64,000 nucleotides of DNA from Leekyejoonella antrihumi (lineage in GTDB: Bacteria > Actinomycetota > Actinomycetes > Actinomycetales > Dermatophilaceae), in NCBI RefSeq assembly GCF_007845645.1, contig NZ_VCQV01000001.1, positions 186,001 to 250,000 of the forward strand. The letters are read 5' to 3'. The notes beneath the pieces are model-generated. The model searched no databases and was not told the DNA's origin. It saw only the letters and a list, made by a program, of their open reading frames with translations. Positions 24,376 to 32,015 of this stretch are shown here, piece after piece. A program made the position numbers and the translations under genes. Position 1 is the stretch's first letter, and the number at the start of each line of letters is the position of its first letter.

Positions 24376-26987
24376 GACCGCACCTGCAGCTCTGGACCCG
24401 CAACGAGCACCGGGCGACGCGCGGCGTCGAAGAGCTCGGCGGCGTGAGTGCCCACCCGTTCATGCGCGGATGCCGGGCGCCGCTGGCCCCGCTCCACGAC
24501 ATACACCTGGCTGTGGTCGGTGGCGGATCCGTCGTTGACGAATGTCGTGAAACGGGAGAGCCGCTCGGGGTCCGCGAGCACCTCGCTCCACTCGTCGCCG
24601 TAGTCCGCCACGTGCCGTTCCATCGCTGCGTCCAGGTCGGCGGCAAGGCCGAGAGAGTCGCGCAGCACCACGTCCTTGACGTGGTCGAGCCCTCCCTCCA
24701 CGTCGTCCAGCCACGCGGCGGTGCGCTGCAAGCGGTCGGCGGTGCGGATGTAGTACATGAAGAACCGGTCGATCGTGCGAACGACCTCTTCCTCGCTGAG
24801 GCTCTCCGCGAACAGCTGCGCATGCCTCGGGGTGAAGCCGCCGTTGCCACCGACGTAGACGTTCCAGCCATCCTCTGTGGCAATCAGACCGACGTCCTTG
24901 CTCCGCGCCTCCGCACACTCCCGGGCGCAGCCGGAGACGCCAAGCTTCAGCTTGTGCGGGGACCGCAGCCCCCGGTAGCGCAGCTCCAGGCGGATCGCGA
25001 GGCCGGTGGAGTCCTGCACGCCATACCGACACCATGCTGCGCCGACGCAGGACTTCACCGTGCGCAGCGACTTGCCGTAGGCATGGCCGGACTCGAATCC
25101 CGCATCGACGAGGCGACGCCAGATGAGCGGTAGCTGATCGATCGTCGCACCCAATAGGTCGATTCGCTGACCACCGGTGATCTTCGTATAGAGGTCGAAG
25201 TCCCGGGCGATCTCGCCTATGGCAATCAGCCCCTCGGGGGTGATCTCTCCTCCCGGGATACGCGGCACGACCGAATACGTCCCGTCCTTCTGCAGGTTCG
25301 CCAGCATGTGGTCGTTGGTGTCCTGCAGCGCGCCCTGCTCACCGTCCAGGATGTGCCCGTTGCCCAGACTGGCCAGGATGGACGCCACGACCGGCTTGCA
25401 CAGGTCGCACCCGCGGCCGCGGCCGTGCCTGGAGATGATCTCGCTGAACGTCGTCGTCCCGGTGACCCGGACCGCGTCGAACAGCTGTGCTCGGCTCATG
25501 CGGAAGTGCTCACACAGCTCCTTGCTGACGGTGACCCCGGCCTTCTGCTGCTCGGTCTCAACGAGCTTCTTGACCAGTGGAAGACAGGATCCGCAACTGG
25601 TTCCTGCTCTGGTGCGGCGCTTGACGTCCCCCAGCGACTGACATCCGCCGTCCGACACTGCCGCTCGGATCGTGCCTGCGGTCACGTTGTTGCACGAACA
25701 GACCGGCGCATCGTCGGCGAGGTCAAGTGACTTCGCACCACCGCGCCCCTGCGGAGCGATGTATGCGGAAGGGTCCTCGTCGAGGCGGCGCCCGAGCATC
25801 GCCCGCAGACTCGGATAGCCGGCCGTGTCACCTACGAGGACCCCGCCGCGCAGAACCCGAGCATCGTCGGAGACGACCAGCTTCTGGTAGGTCCCGGCGA
25901 CCGGGTCCGCATACACGACCTCGAGGCAGCCGGGCTCGGTGGCGTGGGCGTCCCCGAAGGATGCGACGTCCACCTCGAGCAGCTTGAGCTTCGTCGAGGA
26001 GTCCGCCCCCGGGAAGGTCGCCGAGCCGCCGAGCAGACGGTCGGCGACCACCTCGGCCATCGCATACCCGGGCGCAACGAGCCCCCAGACGACGCCGTCT
26101 ATGCAGGCGACCTCCCCGATCGCGTGGATGCTGGGGTCCTCGGTCCGGCACGAGGAGTCGACAACCACACCGCCGCGCTCGCCGATCGCCAGGCCCGCCG
26201 CCCGAGCGAGCTCGTCCCGTGGCCGAACTCCGGTCGCGAAGATCACCACGTCGGCATCGATGCCCTCGCCGTCGGCGAATCGCATTCCGGTGACCCGACC
26301 TTCGCGTGCTCCGCGAACCTCCTCCGTGGCCGTTCCCGTTCGCACCCGCACTCCGAGCTCTTCGACCAGCCGGCGCAGCTGCTCGCCGCCGCCCTCGTCG
26401 ACCTGCATCGGCATCAGTCGCGGGGCGAACTCGACCACCGTGCTTTCCACGTCGAGGGCCCGGAGGGCGCCGGCCGCCTCGAGCCCGAGCAGGCCGCCAC
26501 CGACCACCACGCCGCGGATCGCCGCCCGCCTGGTGCGCAGCTGCTCGACGTATCCCCGAAGGTCCGCGACATCGTCGATGGTCCGGTAGACGAAGCAGCC
26601 GCGCAGATCGGCGCCACGCACGGGAGGCACTGCTGCCACCGATCCGGTGGCCAGCACGAGCTGGTCGTAGGCGACCCGCTCGCCGTTGCCCAGCTCGACC
26701 TCCTGCGCCTCTCTGTCAACTTGCACAACCCGAACACCTTTGCGCAGCAGCACTGTCGGCTCGTCCCATAAGCCGGCGTCACCGAGCCGAAGCTGCTCTG
26801 GGTCGCGCCCGGTGAAATAGCTGGTCAAGGCCACCCGGTCATATGGGTGTCGTGGCTCGTCGCCGATCACCGTGACCTGGAGGCGACGGTCCTGCTCCCG
26901 CTGGTGCAGCGCCTCGACCAGCCGCTGCGCCACCATTCCGGCTCCCACCACGACAATTCGCGTGGGATCCACCCGCTGCACCGGCAT
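24372..26987 (-). CDS. nirB: Assimilatory NAD(P)H-nitrite reductase large subunit
   Basis: 871 residues from ATG 26987, with AAGGGAGA upstream. An N-terminal FAD/NAD(P)H oxidoreductase (about 1-400, VVVGAGMVAQR and VVVGGGLLGLEAAGAL) is followed by a BFD-type [2Fe-2S] domain (VCSCNNVTAGTI and AGTSCGSC, about 430-480) and a nitrite/sulfite-reductase part (about 550-780). The last has the four Cys of the siroheme/[4Fe-4S] centre in CVGAAWCRYG and SGCARECAEA. It reduces nitrite to ammonium for assimilation. A GlnR-like box lies 41-78 bases upstream of the start, matching control by nitrogen status. Confidence 0.97.
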   Translation of the reverse strand: MPVQRVDPTRIVVVGAGMVAQRLVEALHQREQDRRLQVTVIGDEPRHPYDRVALTSYFTGRDPEQLRLGDAGLWDEPTVLLRKGVRVVQVDREAQEVELGNGERVAYDQLVLATGSVAAVPPVRGADLRGCFVYRTIDDVADLRGYVEQLRTRRAAIRGVVVGGGLLGLEAAGALRALDVESTVVEFAPRLMPMQVDEGGGEQLRRLVEELGVRVRTGTATEEVRGAREGRVTGMRFADGEGIDADVVIFATGVRPRDELARAAGLAIGERGGVVVDSSCRTEDPSIHAIGEVACIDGVVWGLVAPGYAMAEVVADRLLGGSATFPGADSSTKLKLLEVDVASFGDAHATEPGCLEVVYADPVAGTYQKLVVSDDARVLRGGVLVGDTAGYPSLRAMLGRRLDEDPSAYIAPQGRGGAKSLDLADDAPVCSCNNVTAGTIRAAVSDGGCQSLGDVKRRTRAGTSCGSCLPLVKKLVETEQQKAGVTVSKELCEHFRMSRAQLFDAVRVTGTTTFSEIISRHGRGRGCDLCKPVVASILASLGNGHILDGEQGALQDTNDHMLANLQKDGTYSVVPRIPGGEITPEGLIAIGEIARDFDLYTKITGGQRIDLLGATIDQLPLIWRRLVDAGFESGHAYGKSLRTVKSCVGAAWCRYGVQDSTGLAIRLELRYRGLRSPHKLKLGVSGCARECAEARSKDVGLIATEDGWNVYVGGNGGFTPRHAQLFAESLSEEEVVRTIDRFFMYYIRTADRLQRTAAWLDDVEGGLDHVKDVVLRDSLGLAADLDAAMERHVADYGDEWSEVLADPERLSRFTTFVNDGSATDHSQVYVVERGQRRPASAHERVGTHAAELFDAARRPVLVAGPELQVRS

Positions 26988-27027
26988 CTGGATCTCCCTT
27001 CGTCGTTGCCGAACGTACGGAGGCAAT

Positions 27028-27065
27028 GTTTCGAGTGCGGACGCCTCATGTTTCGGGAATGAAAC
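27028..27065 (-). promoter_or_regulatory. Candidate GlnR box upstream of nirB
   Basis: Read on the minus strand: GTTTC, 6 bases, GAAAC, 6 bases, CGTCC, 6 bases, GAAAC. GlnR sites have the pattern gTnAC-n6-GaAAC repeated with 6-base gaps. Both b-half-sites are perfect, one a-site has a single mismatch and the other a-site is poor. The spacing is exact. nirB is a known GlnR target in Streptomyces. Confidence 0.65.
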
Positions 27066-27143
27066 ACTGTGCTCACCCAGCAGAACTCGTCGGATGGCAC
27101 AATCGGGCGGTCGACAGTTGCAACTGGGGAGGACGCACGGATA

Positions 27144-27938
27144 ATGCAGTCACGACCGCTTTCGGATGAGTGGATACGTTCGCAGAACCCGATCGACTCG
27201 ATCACCTCCACCCTGGTGGACGCCACCCGACGCCTGTTGGCCGACGACGCGGCATACACGCCGGGGTCGGTCGACTTCGAGCCGTGGGTCTGGGAGCCGA
27301 CAGTCGCCGACGCACCCGGCGTGGACCTGCACGCGGTCGGGTACGCCTCGGCGTGTGAGGTGATGACCAGGGTCGCCCAGGTGACCTACCGGACCTTTCG
27401 AGGAACGAGATCGCGACCGGCGCTCGGGCCGTCGGCAACGTCGGACCGCATCGGCCGAGCAGCCATCGAGCGTGGCGTGGCCAACCATCTGGTCGCACCC
27501 CGCATCGGGTCCGCCCTGCTCCGGGACCCGACCAACACCGAGCGTGACACCTTCGTGGTCTTCCCCTCCGCTGCGCTCAGAGTGGACGTCGCGGACGGCC
27601 GCATCGCTCTGGTGTCACGAAGCGATGGCCGAAGCGGTCTGGTGATCTCCACGCAGCGACGCTTCGTGGGGGCGTGCATTCGGTACTGCGAGACCGCCAC
27701 CAGCATGGGGCGACCGGTGCAGCCCACCTGGCGCGACCCCCGTATTGCACCAACGGTGCGCCAGCTGCGCATCCTGCGGCTGCTGGCCTCGGGCGAGACG
27801 GACACGGCAACCGGCTCGAAACTTGGCCTGAGCGATCGACTCGTTCGCCGCGAGGTCTCCGGGCTGTATGCGATGTTCAACGTCCAGTCGCGCTTCGAGC
27901 TGGGGGTGGCCTATAGCACCTGGCTCGCGGGCTGCTGA
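27144..27938 (+). CDS. LuxR-type HTH regulator divergent from nirB
   Basis: 264 residues from ATG 27144, with GGGGAGG upstream. An N-terminal region of unknown fold (about 1-200; no receiver or membrane segment) is followed by an HTH at about 205-255 (VRQLRILRLLASGETDTATGSKLGLSDRLVRREVSGL). It is similar in layout to the regulator at 6423-7382 but lacks the TrmB-like N-terminus. The divergent position suggests control of nirBD or of the peptidoglycan-binding genes downstream; either is a guess. Its 3' 60 bases were duplicated at 28594-28654. Confidence 0.7.
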   Translation: MQSRPLSDEWIRSQNPIDSITSTLVDATRRLLADDAAYTPGSVDFEPWVWEPTVADAPGVDLHAVGYASACEVMTRVAQVTYRTFRGTRSRPALGPSATSDRIGRAAIERGVANHLVAPRIGSALLRDPTNTERDTFVVFPSAALRVDVADGRIALVSRSDGRSGLVISTQRRFVGACIRYCETATSMGRPVQPTWRDPRIAPTVRQLRILRLLASGETDTATGSKLGLSDRLVRREVSGLYAMFNVQSRFELGVAYSTWLAGC

Positions 27939-28034
27939 GCGGATGGCCGGTTCCGGCACGAATGTGGTGATGTAGCGCTCGATTGCGTTCGATCGGTTAC
28001 GCACGTGTTCGACACTTCAGTCAAGGAGCTCCAG

Positions 28035-28418
28035 ATGAAAATGATCGGCAAGCAGGCCGCGGTGTGCGCGGCCGCACTCGCGACGATGGCGGGCGGTGCG
28101 CTCGCTATCGCGCCGGGCGCCAATGCCGCCCCGGCCACACACGTCGCCATCGCCCCGGCTAACCATCCAGTAGGGGACAATCCGTGCGGATATACCCAGT
28201 CGTGGCCATGGGTGGGCTATCACTACGTGACCAGCGGAAATGCGGTCAAGGAAGTCCAGTGCAAACTGAAGCTCTTCGGCTACTCGATCGGGTACACCGG
28301 CATCGACGGCATCTTCGGGACGAACACCTACACCGCGGTCGTGCGGTTCCAGCACGCGAACGGTCTGTATGCGGACGGTATCGTCGGCGCGAACACGTGG
28401 CGCGCCCTGGGTTGGTGA
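28035..28418 (+). CDS. Secreted peptidoglycan-binding domain protein (copy A)
   Basis: 127 residues from ATG 28035, with AAGGAG ten bases upstream. A Sec signal peptide (about 1-32: basic start MKMIGK, hydrophobic Ala-rich core, cleavage after ANA) precedes a PG_binding_1 repeat (about 65-127: KEVQCKLKLFGY, GIDGIFGTNTYTAVVRFQHA, DGIVGANTWRALG). Two Cys (NPCGYTQ, VQCKL) may pair outside the cell. There is no catalytic domain, so it is a wall-binding protein, possibly a non-catalytic module. It is a close paralogue of the gene at 28751. Confidence 0.88.
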   Translation: MKMIGKQAAVCAAALATMAGGALAIAPGANAAPATHVAIAPANHPVGDNPCGYTQSWPWVGYHYVTSGNAVKEVQCKLKLFGYSIGYTGIDGIFGTNTYTAVVRFQHANGLYADGIVGANTWRALGW

Positions 28419-28421
28419 CGG

Positions 28422-28493
28422 CCTCGAGCCTGGCCTGACACCCCGCCTCGAGCCTGGCCTGACACCCCGCCTCGAGCCTGGCCCGACACCCCG
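28422..28493 (+). repeat. Three copies of a 24-bp tandem repeat
   Basis: The unit CCTCGAGCCTGGCCTGACAC+CCCG occurs at 28422-28445, 28446-28469 and 28470-28493 (one T to C difference in the last). Copy B of the duplication has a single diverged unit at about 29143-29166, so the unit expanded only in copy A. It feeds into the terminator-like hairpin. Confidence 0.9.
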
Positions 28494-28518
28494 CCTGGTG
28501 GCGGGGTGTCGGGCCAGG
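28477..28518. terminator. Perfect 19-bp stem, 4-nt loop hairpin
   Basis: The arms 28477-28495 and 28500-28518 are perfectly complementary around the loop TGGT. It is the copy A counterpart of the terminator at 29155-29190, which has a 14-bp perfect stem. It probably terminates the first peptidoglycan-binding transcript. Confidence 0.8.
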
Positions 28519-28590
28519 CCGGTCTCCCAGGGAGTACGTCGCCAGGTACGGAATGCGATCGACCTCGATGCGCCGTTGCAACCCGGGCAC
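28510..28590 (-). pseudogene. Degraded pyrE C-terminus fragment
   Basis: On the minus strand this encodes RIEVDRIPYLATYSLGDR, which aligns with RVEAEGVPYLSAYSLADL at the C-terminus of the real PyrE at 29185. No start is present and the pyrE stop is not conserved. It is interpreted as a fossil left by the tandem duplication. Confidence 0.75.
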
Positions 28591-28593
28591 TTC

Positions 28594-28654
28594 ATCGTCC
28601 AGTCGCGCTGTGAGGTCGGGGGTGGCCGGTAGCGACAGGCCGGCGGGCTGCTGA
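28594..28654 (+). pseudogene. Degraded 3' end of the LuxR-type regulator gene
   Basis: CGTCCAGTCGCGCT and the final GCGGGCTGCTGAGCGGATGG are identical to the 3' end of the regulator gene at about 27881-27945, with small indels between. Interpreted as the left end of copy B of the tandem duplication. Confidence 0.75.
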
Positions 28655-28750
28655 GCGGATGGCCGGTTCCGGCACGAATGTGCTGATGCCGCGCGCGATC
28701 GCGTTGGATGGCTTACGCACATGTTCGACGATTCAGTCAGGGAGCTTCAG

Positions 28751-29140
28751 ATGAAGATGATCGCCAAGCGAGCCGCGGTGTGCGCCGCCGCCCTAGCCAC
28801 GATGGGAGGGGGCGCGGTCGCCGTTGCCCCAGGCGCCCATGCAGCGACCACCAGTCAAGCCGCCGTCACGTCGGCCACCATCAAGCCCGCCTGGGGCAAC
28901 GGTGTCTGCTACTTCACCAGCACATACCCGCGGGTCGGCTATCACTACGTGACCTACGGAAGTGCCGTCAAACAGGTCCAGTGCAGGCTGTTGGCGTACG
29001 GGTACTCGATCGGGTACACCGGCGTCGACGGCATCTTCGGGAAGAACACCTACACCGCGGTCGTGCGGTTCCAGCGCGCGGTCGGACTGTACGCGGACGG
29101 CATCGTCGGGCCGAACACCTGGCGCTATCTCGGTTACTGA
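28751..29140 (+). CDS. Secreted peptidoglycan-binding domain protein (copy B)
   Basis: 129 residues from ATG 28751, with AGGGAG upstream. The signal peptide ends about residue 32 (APGAHAA), followed by a linker and one PG_binding_1 repeat (KQVQCRLLAYGY, GVDGIFGKNTYTAVVRFQRA, DGIVGPNTWRYLG). It is clearly the paralogue of 28035-28418; most differences lie in the linker. The Cys pair (GVCYFT, VQCRL) is retained, suggesting selection to keep both copies functional. Confidence 0.88.
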   Translation: MKMIAKRAAVCAAALATMGGGAVAVAPGAHAATTSQAAVTSATIKPAWGNGVCYFTSTYPRVGYHYVTYGSAVKQVQCRLLAYGYSIGYTGVDGIFGKNTYTAVVRFQRAVGLYADGIVGPNTWRYLGY

Positions 29141-29154
29141 CGGCCTCGAGGCTG

Positions 29155-29190
29155 GTCTGACACCCCGCGCCTGGTAGCGGGGTGTCAGAC
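29155..29190. terminator. 14-bp stem terminator shared by convergent genes
   Basis: GTCTGACACCCCGC at 29155-29168 pairs perfectly with 29177-29190 around an 8-base loop. The right arm overlaps the pyrE stop codon at 29185-29187. It lies between the converging second peptidoglycan-binding gene and pyrE and could act in both directions. Confidence 0.7.
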
Positions 29191-29748
29191 GAGGCCGAGG
29201 TCCGCCAGGGAGTATGCCGAGAGATAGGGCACGCCTTCGGCCTCGACTCGCTCCCGGGCGCCGGTGTCGCGGTCGGCGATGACGGCCACCGCGACGACCC
29301 GAGCACCCTCCTCGCGCGCCGCCTGCACGGCCTCGAGGGCCGAACCGCCGGTCGTCGAGGTGTCTTCGACCACCACGACGTCGCGACCCTTGATTGCCGG
29401 GCCTTCGATCCGCTGCTGCAGCCCATGCGCCTTTCCGGCCTTGCGCACGACGAAGGCATCCAGCTGCTCACCGGCAGCGGCGGCGGCGTGCAGCATCGAG
29501 GTGGCGACTGGGTCGGCGCCCATCGTGAGGCCACCGACCGCGGCATACGCCAGGTCCTTGGTGAGCTCGCGCATCACCCGGCCGACCAATGGTCCCGCCT
29601 GCCCGGACAGGGTGACCCGTCTCAGATCGACGTAGTAGTCGGCCTCCTTGCCGGAGGACAGAGTGACCCGGCCATGCACGATGGCGTGGTCCTTGATCAG
29701 CGCAAGCAACTGGTCGCGGTCGAGGGCAGCACTGGTCATGTCCGTCAT
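29185..29748 (-). CDS. pyrE: Orotate phosphoribosyltransferase
   Basis: 187 residues from ATG 29748, overlapping the SDR stop (ATGA). It makes orotidine 5'-phosphate from orotate and PRPP in pyrimidine synthesis. Visible features: HGRVTLSSGKEADYYVDLRR, VGGLTMGADPVA, FVVRKAGKAHG with the catalytic Lys, and the PRPP loop VVVVEDTSTTGGSALEAV. The real gene's C-terminus is copied as a fossil at 28510-28590. Confidence 0.96.
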   Translation of the reverse strand: MTDMTSAALDRDQLLALIKDHAIVHGRVTLSSGKEADYYVDLRRVTLSGQAGPLVGRVMRELTKDLAYAAVGGLTMGADPVATSMLHAAAAAGEQLDAFVVRKAGKAHGLQQRIEGPAIKGRDVVVVEDTSTTGGSALEAVQAAREEGARVVAVAVIADRDTGARERVEAEGVPYLSAYSLADLGLV

Positions 29749-30515
29749 TTCTGTGGTCGATGGGTCTTGGCCAGCTTGCCCTGGCGGACGAGCGGGCGCG
29801 GCACCGACCGTAGCGCGGTGGAAATCAGCTTGTACTGCCGCCCGGGCACGGAGATGACCTTGCCCTTCTCGACGTCCGCGAGGCAGTCCCGCACCAGGTG
29901 GTCGGCATCGAGCCACATGAATCCGGGCATGCCGTCGTGCCTGATGCTCGCCCGCTCGTGGAACTCGGTGCGGGTGAACCCCGGGCACAGCGCCGTCACC
30001 GTCACGCCGGTCCCCTTGAGGTCGCCGGCCAGGCCTTCGGAGAACACCGTCACCCATGACTTCGCCGCGGAGTAGGTGCCCGATGCCATGAATCCGGCCA
30101 CCGAGGATACGTTGACGATCGCACCGTGTCCGCGCTCCCGCATCGCGAGCGCGGCCGCGTGCGACAGCACCATGACGGTACGCACCAGGACGGTGAGCAT
30201 CGTCTCCTCGTCCTCGACCGGGTTGCGCAGGAACGGGCGTTTCAAGCCGTATCCGGCGTTGTTGACCAGCAGGTCGACCGGCCGGTCGGCGTCGGCGAGG
30301 CGGTCTGCAACGACCTGCACCTGGTCTCGCTCGGAGAGGTCCGCCACCAGCACCTCTACCGTCACGCCGAATCGGGACTCCAGGTCGGTCTTCAGCGCCT
30401 CCAGCCGCTCCACGTTGCGCGCGACGACGACTAGGTCTTCCCCGCGTTGGGCGAGCTGCTCACAGAAGGTCTTGCCGATGCCGGCGCTGGCGCCGGTCAC
30501 GAGTGCGGTGGCCAT
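29745..30515 (-). CDS. SDR family NAD(P)-dependent oxidoreductase
   Basis: 256 residues from ATG 30515. Rossmann motif ALVTGASAGIGKTF (TGxxxGxG), NNAG in LVNNAGYGLKR, the catalytic Ser in VNVSSVAGF and the Tyr-x-x-x-Lys in TYSAAKSW. PG in ALCPGFTRTEF is usual. It is translationally coupled to pyrE by ATGA, although the two functions are not obviously related. The substrate is unknown. Confidence 0.93.
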   Translation of the reverse strand: MATALVTGASAGIGKTFCEQLAQRGEDLVVVARNVERLEALKTDLESRFGVTVEVLVADLSERDQVQVVADRLADADRPVDLLVNNAGYGLKRPFLRNPVEDEETMLTVLVRTVMVLSHAAALAMRERGHGAIVNVSSVAGFMASGTYSAAKSWVTVFSEGLAGDLKGTGVTVTALCPGFTRTEFHERASIRHDGMPGFMWLDADHLVRDCLADVEKGKVISVPGRQYKLISTALRSVPRPLVRQGKLAKTHRPQK

Positions 30516-30573
30516 GGCGCCTGAGTGTAGGCGAGCCTCCCGGGTTGTCGGCGCGGCCCCGTAGTGTGCACCT

Positions 30574-31362
30574 GTGCGTATCGCGACCTGGAATGTGAAC
30601 TCTGTCCGCGCCCGGATCGACCGGGTGGCCGCCCTGCTGGAGCGCCGTGGGCTGGATGTCCTGCTGCTGCAGGAGACCAAGTGCCGCGACGACCAGTTCC
30701 CGACGATGCCCTTGGTGGAGCTCGGCTACGAGGTCGCCACGCACGGCCTGAACCAGTGGAACGGCGTCGCCATCATCTCGCGGGTCGGACTCAAGGACGT
30801 GCAGCGGGGCTTCCCGCAGATGCCGGAGTATGGCGAGCCGCCCGTCGCGGAGGCCCGTGCCCTGGGCGCGAGCTGCGGCGGGGTGCAGGTGTGGTCGCTC
30901 TACGTGCCCAACGGGCGCGAAGTCGACCACGCGCACTACCACTACAAGCTCGACTGGCTGGCCCGGCTGCGTGACAACGCTGCCGGCTGGCTCGAGCAGG
31001 ATGCGCAGGCGCAGGTGGTCATGGCCGGCGACTGGAACGTCGCGCCGCAGGACGACGACGTATGGGACATGGCGTTCTTCGAGGGCAAAACCCACGTCAC
31101 CGCGCCCGAGCGGGCCGCCTTTCAAGCCATGATCGATGCCGGCTACGCCGACGTCGTGCGCCCCTACGCCCCCGGGCCGAAGGTCTACACCTACTGGGAC
31201 TACCAGCAGCTGCGCTTCCCCAAGAAGCAGGGCATGCGCATCGACTTCGCACTCGCCTCGCCCGCGCTGGCCGCTCGGGTCACCGACGCGATGATCGACC
31301 GCGAGGAGCGCAAGGGCAAGGGCGCCTCCGACCATGCACCGCTGGTGGTCACCCTCGACTGA
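30574..31362 (+). CDS. xth: Exodeoxyribonuclease III (AP endonuclease family)
   Basis: 262 residues from GTG 30574. EEP-fold nuclease: MRIATWNVNSVRARIDR, LLLQETKCRDDQFP with the metal-binding Glu, VVMAGDWNVAPQDDDVWD with catalytic Asp-x-Asn, RIDFALAS and the C-terminal SDHAPLVV with the catalytic Asp-His. The role is abasic-site repair and 3' end cleaning. It is divergent from the SDR gene, with 58 bases between starts. Confidence 0.95.
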   Translation: MRIATWNVNSVRARIDRVAALLERRGLDVLLLQETKCRDDQFPTMPLVELGYEVATHGLNQWNGVAIISRVGLKDVQRGFPQMPEYGEPPVAEARALGASCGGVQVWSLYVPNGREVDHAHYHYKLDWLARLRDNAAGWLEQDAQAQVVMAGDWNVAPQDDDVWDMAFFEGKTHVTAPERAAFQAMIDAGYADVVRPYAPGPKVYTYWDYQQLRFPKKQGMRIDFALASPALAARVTDAMIDREERKGKGASDHAPLVVTLD

Positions 31363-31439
31363 ATCGTCAGCGAAACTGCTACCGGGAGCCGGACGGTACG
31401 ACTACCGTGGAACGTACGACGCGAAGATGGGGGCGCACG

Positions 31440-31946
31440 ATGACCGAGCAGCAGTCCGACAGCCACGACCAGTTCCCACGACCCAGCGCTCCGCCGACCT
31501 CGCCGGTCCCCCTTCAGACCCCGGCTCCCCACCACAACCTCGAGCCATACCCGCAGGCGCCGACGTCATACTCGCAGGCGCCGCTACCTCCGCAGTTGCC
31601 GCCGGCCTGGCCACCGGCACCTCCGGCATACCCACAGGGCGGGTACCCAGGCCCCTACGGCCCGCCGGTCATGACCCAGGTGATGGCGCGCCCGCCGGTG
31701 TCGACCGCCGTTGCCGTCCTCGCCTGGATCGTCGCCGCGATCACCCTGCTCTACATGTTGCCGTGGGCCGTTGCGGTGACCCGGAACCGGTCGAACATGG
31801 CCGCAATCGGCCTGGTCAACCTCCTGCTCGGCTGGTCGTTCATCGGCTGGGTGGTGTCGCTGGTGATGGCCTGCGGCTCTGAGCCGCAGTCCACGGTGGT
31901 CGTCAACAACTATCAGGGCCCTGGTTACCCGTATCCCGGACGCTGA
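31440..31946 (+). CDS. Superinfection-immunity-like small membrane protein
   Basis: 168 residues from ATG 31440. A long Pro/Gln/Tyr-rich cytoplasmic N-terminus (about 1-82) precedes two membrane helices (about 84-106 and 112-142). The sequence LPWAVAVTRNRSNMAAIGLV followed by NLLLGWSFIGWVVSLVMA matches the superinfection immunity (phage T4 Imm-type) membrane family, which is also common as a host gene of unknown role. A short tail has PQSTVVVNNYQGPG. I would not call this a defence gene from sequence alone. Confidence 0.75.
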   Translation: MTEQQSDSHDQFPRPSAPPTSPVPLQTPAPHHNLEPYPQAPTSYSQAPLPPQLPPAWPPAPPAYPQGGYPGPYGPPVMTQVMARPPVSTAVAVLAWIVAAITLLYMLPWAVAVTRNRSNMAAIGLVNLLLGWSFIGWVVSLVMACGSEPQSTVVVNNYQGPGYPYPGR

Positions 31947-32015
31947 TTACCCCGCCTTCCGAACCGCCTACGGACGTCCAAGGCAGCAGCTCCGGCCCGC
32001 GTTAGCATCGCCAGC

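Larger units (their letters stand above)
27876..28590 (+). repeat. Tandem duplication, copy A
   Basis: A block running from the last 60 bases of the regulator gene through the peptidoglycan-binding gene and into a short remnant of the pyrE 3' end. The same order, with clear base identity in the flanks, is found from 28594 onward. Copy A ends in a degraded pyrE 3' end on the minus strand; copy B ends in the real pyrE. Confidence 0.8.
28419..28750. other. Rearranged region between the two peptidoglycan-binding genes
   Basis: These 332 bases hold, in order: a triplicated 24-base repeat (28422-28493), a long perfect hairpin (28477-28518), a degraded pyrE C-terminus on the minus strand (about 28510-28590), a degraded copy of the 3' end of the LuxR-type regulator (28594-28654), and the leader of the second gene (28655-28750), which matches the leader of the first gene. 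Confidence 0.8.
28594..29260 (+). repeat. Tandem duplication, copy B
   Basis: The second copy of the block described for 27876-28590: regulator 3' end remnant, shared leader (ATGGCCGGTTCCGGCACGAA), peptidoglycan-binding gene, hairpin, and the 3' end of the intact pyrE. Confidence 0.8.

Noticed and set aside
28422-28493. The 24-bp repeats as a CRISPR array
   Set aside because: Three head-to-tail copies without spacers, ending in a terminator hairpin.
31440-31946. Superinfection immunity gene as a prophage remnant
   Set aside because: No phage genes, integrase or attachment sites are seen around it.
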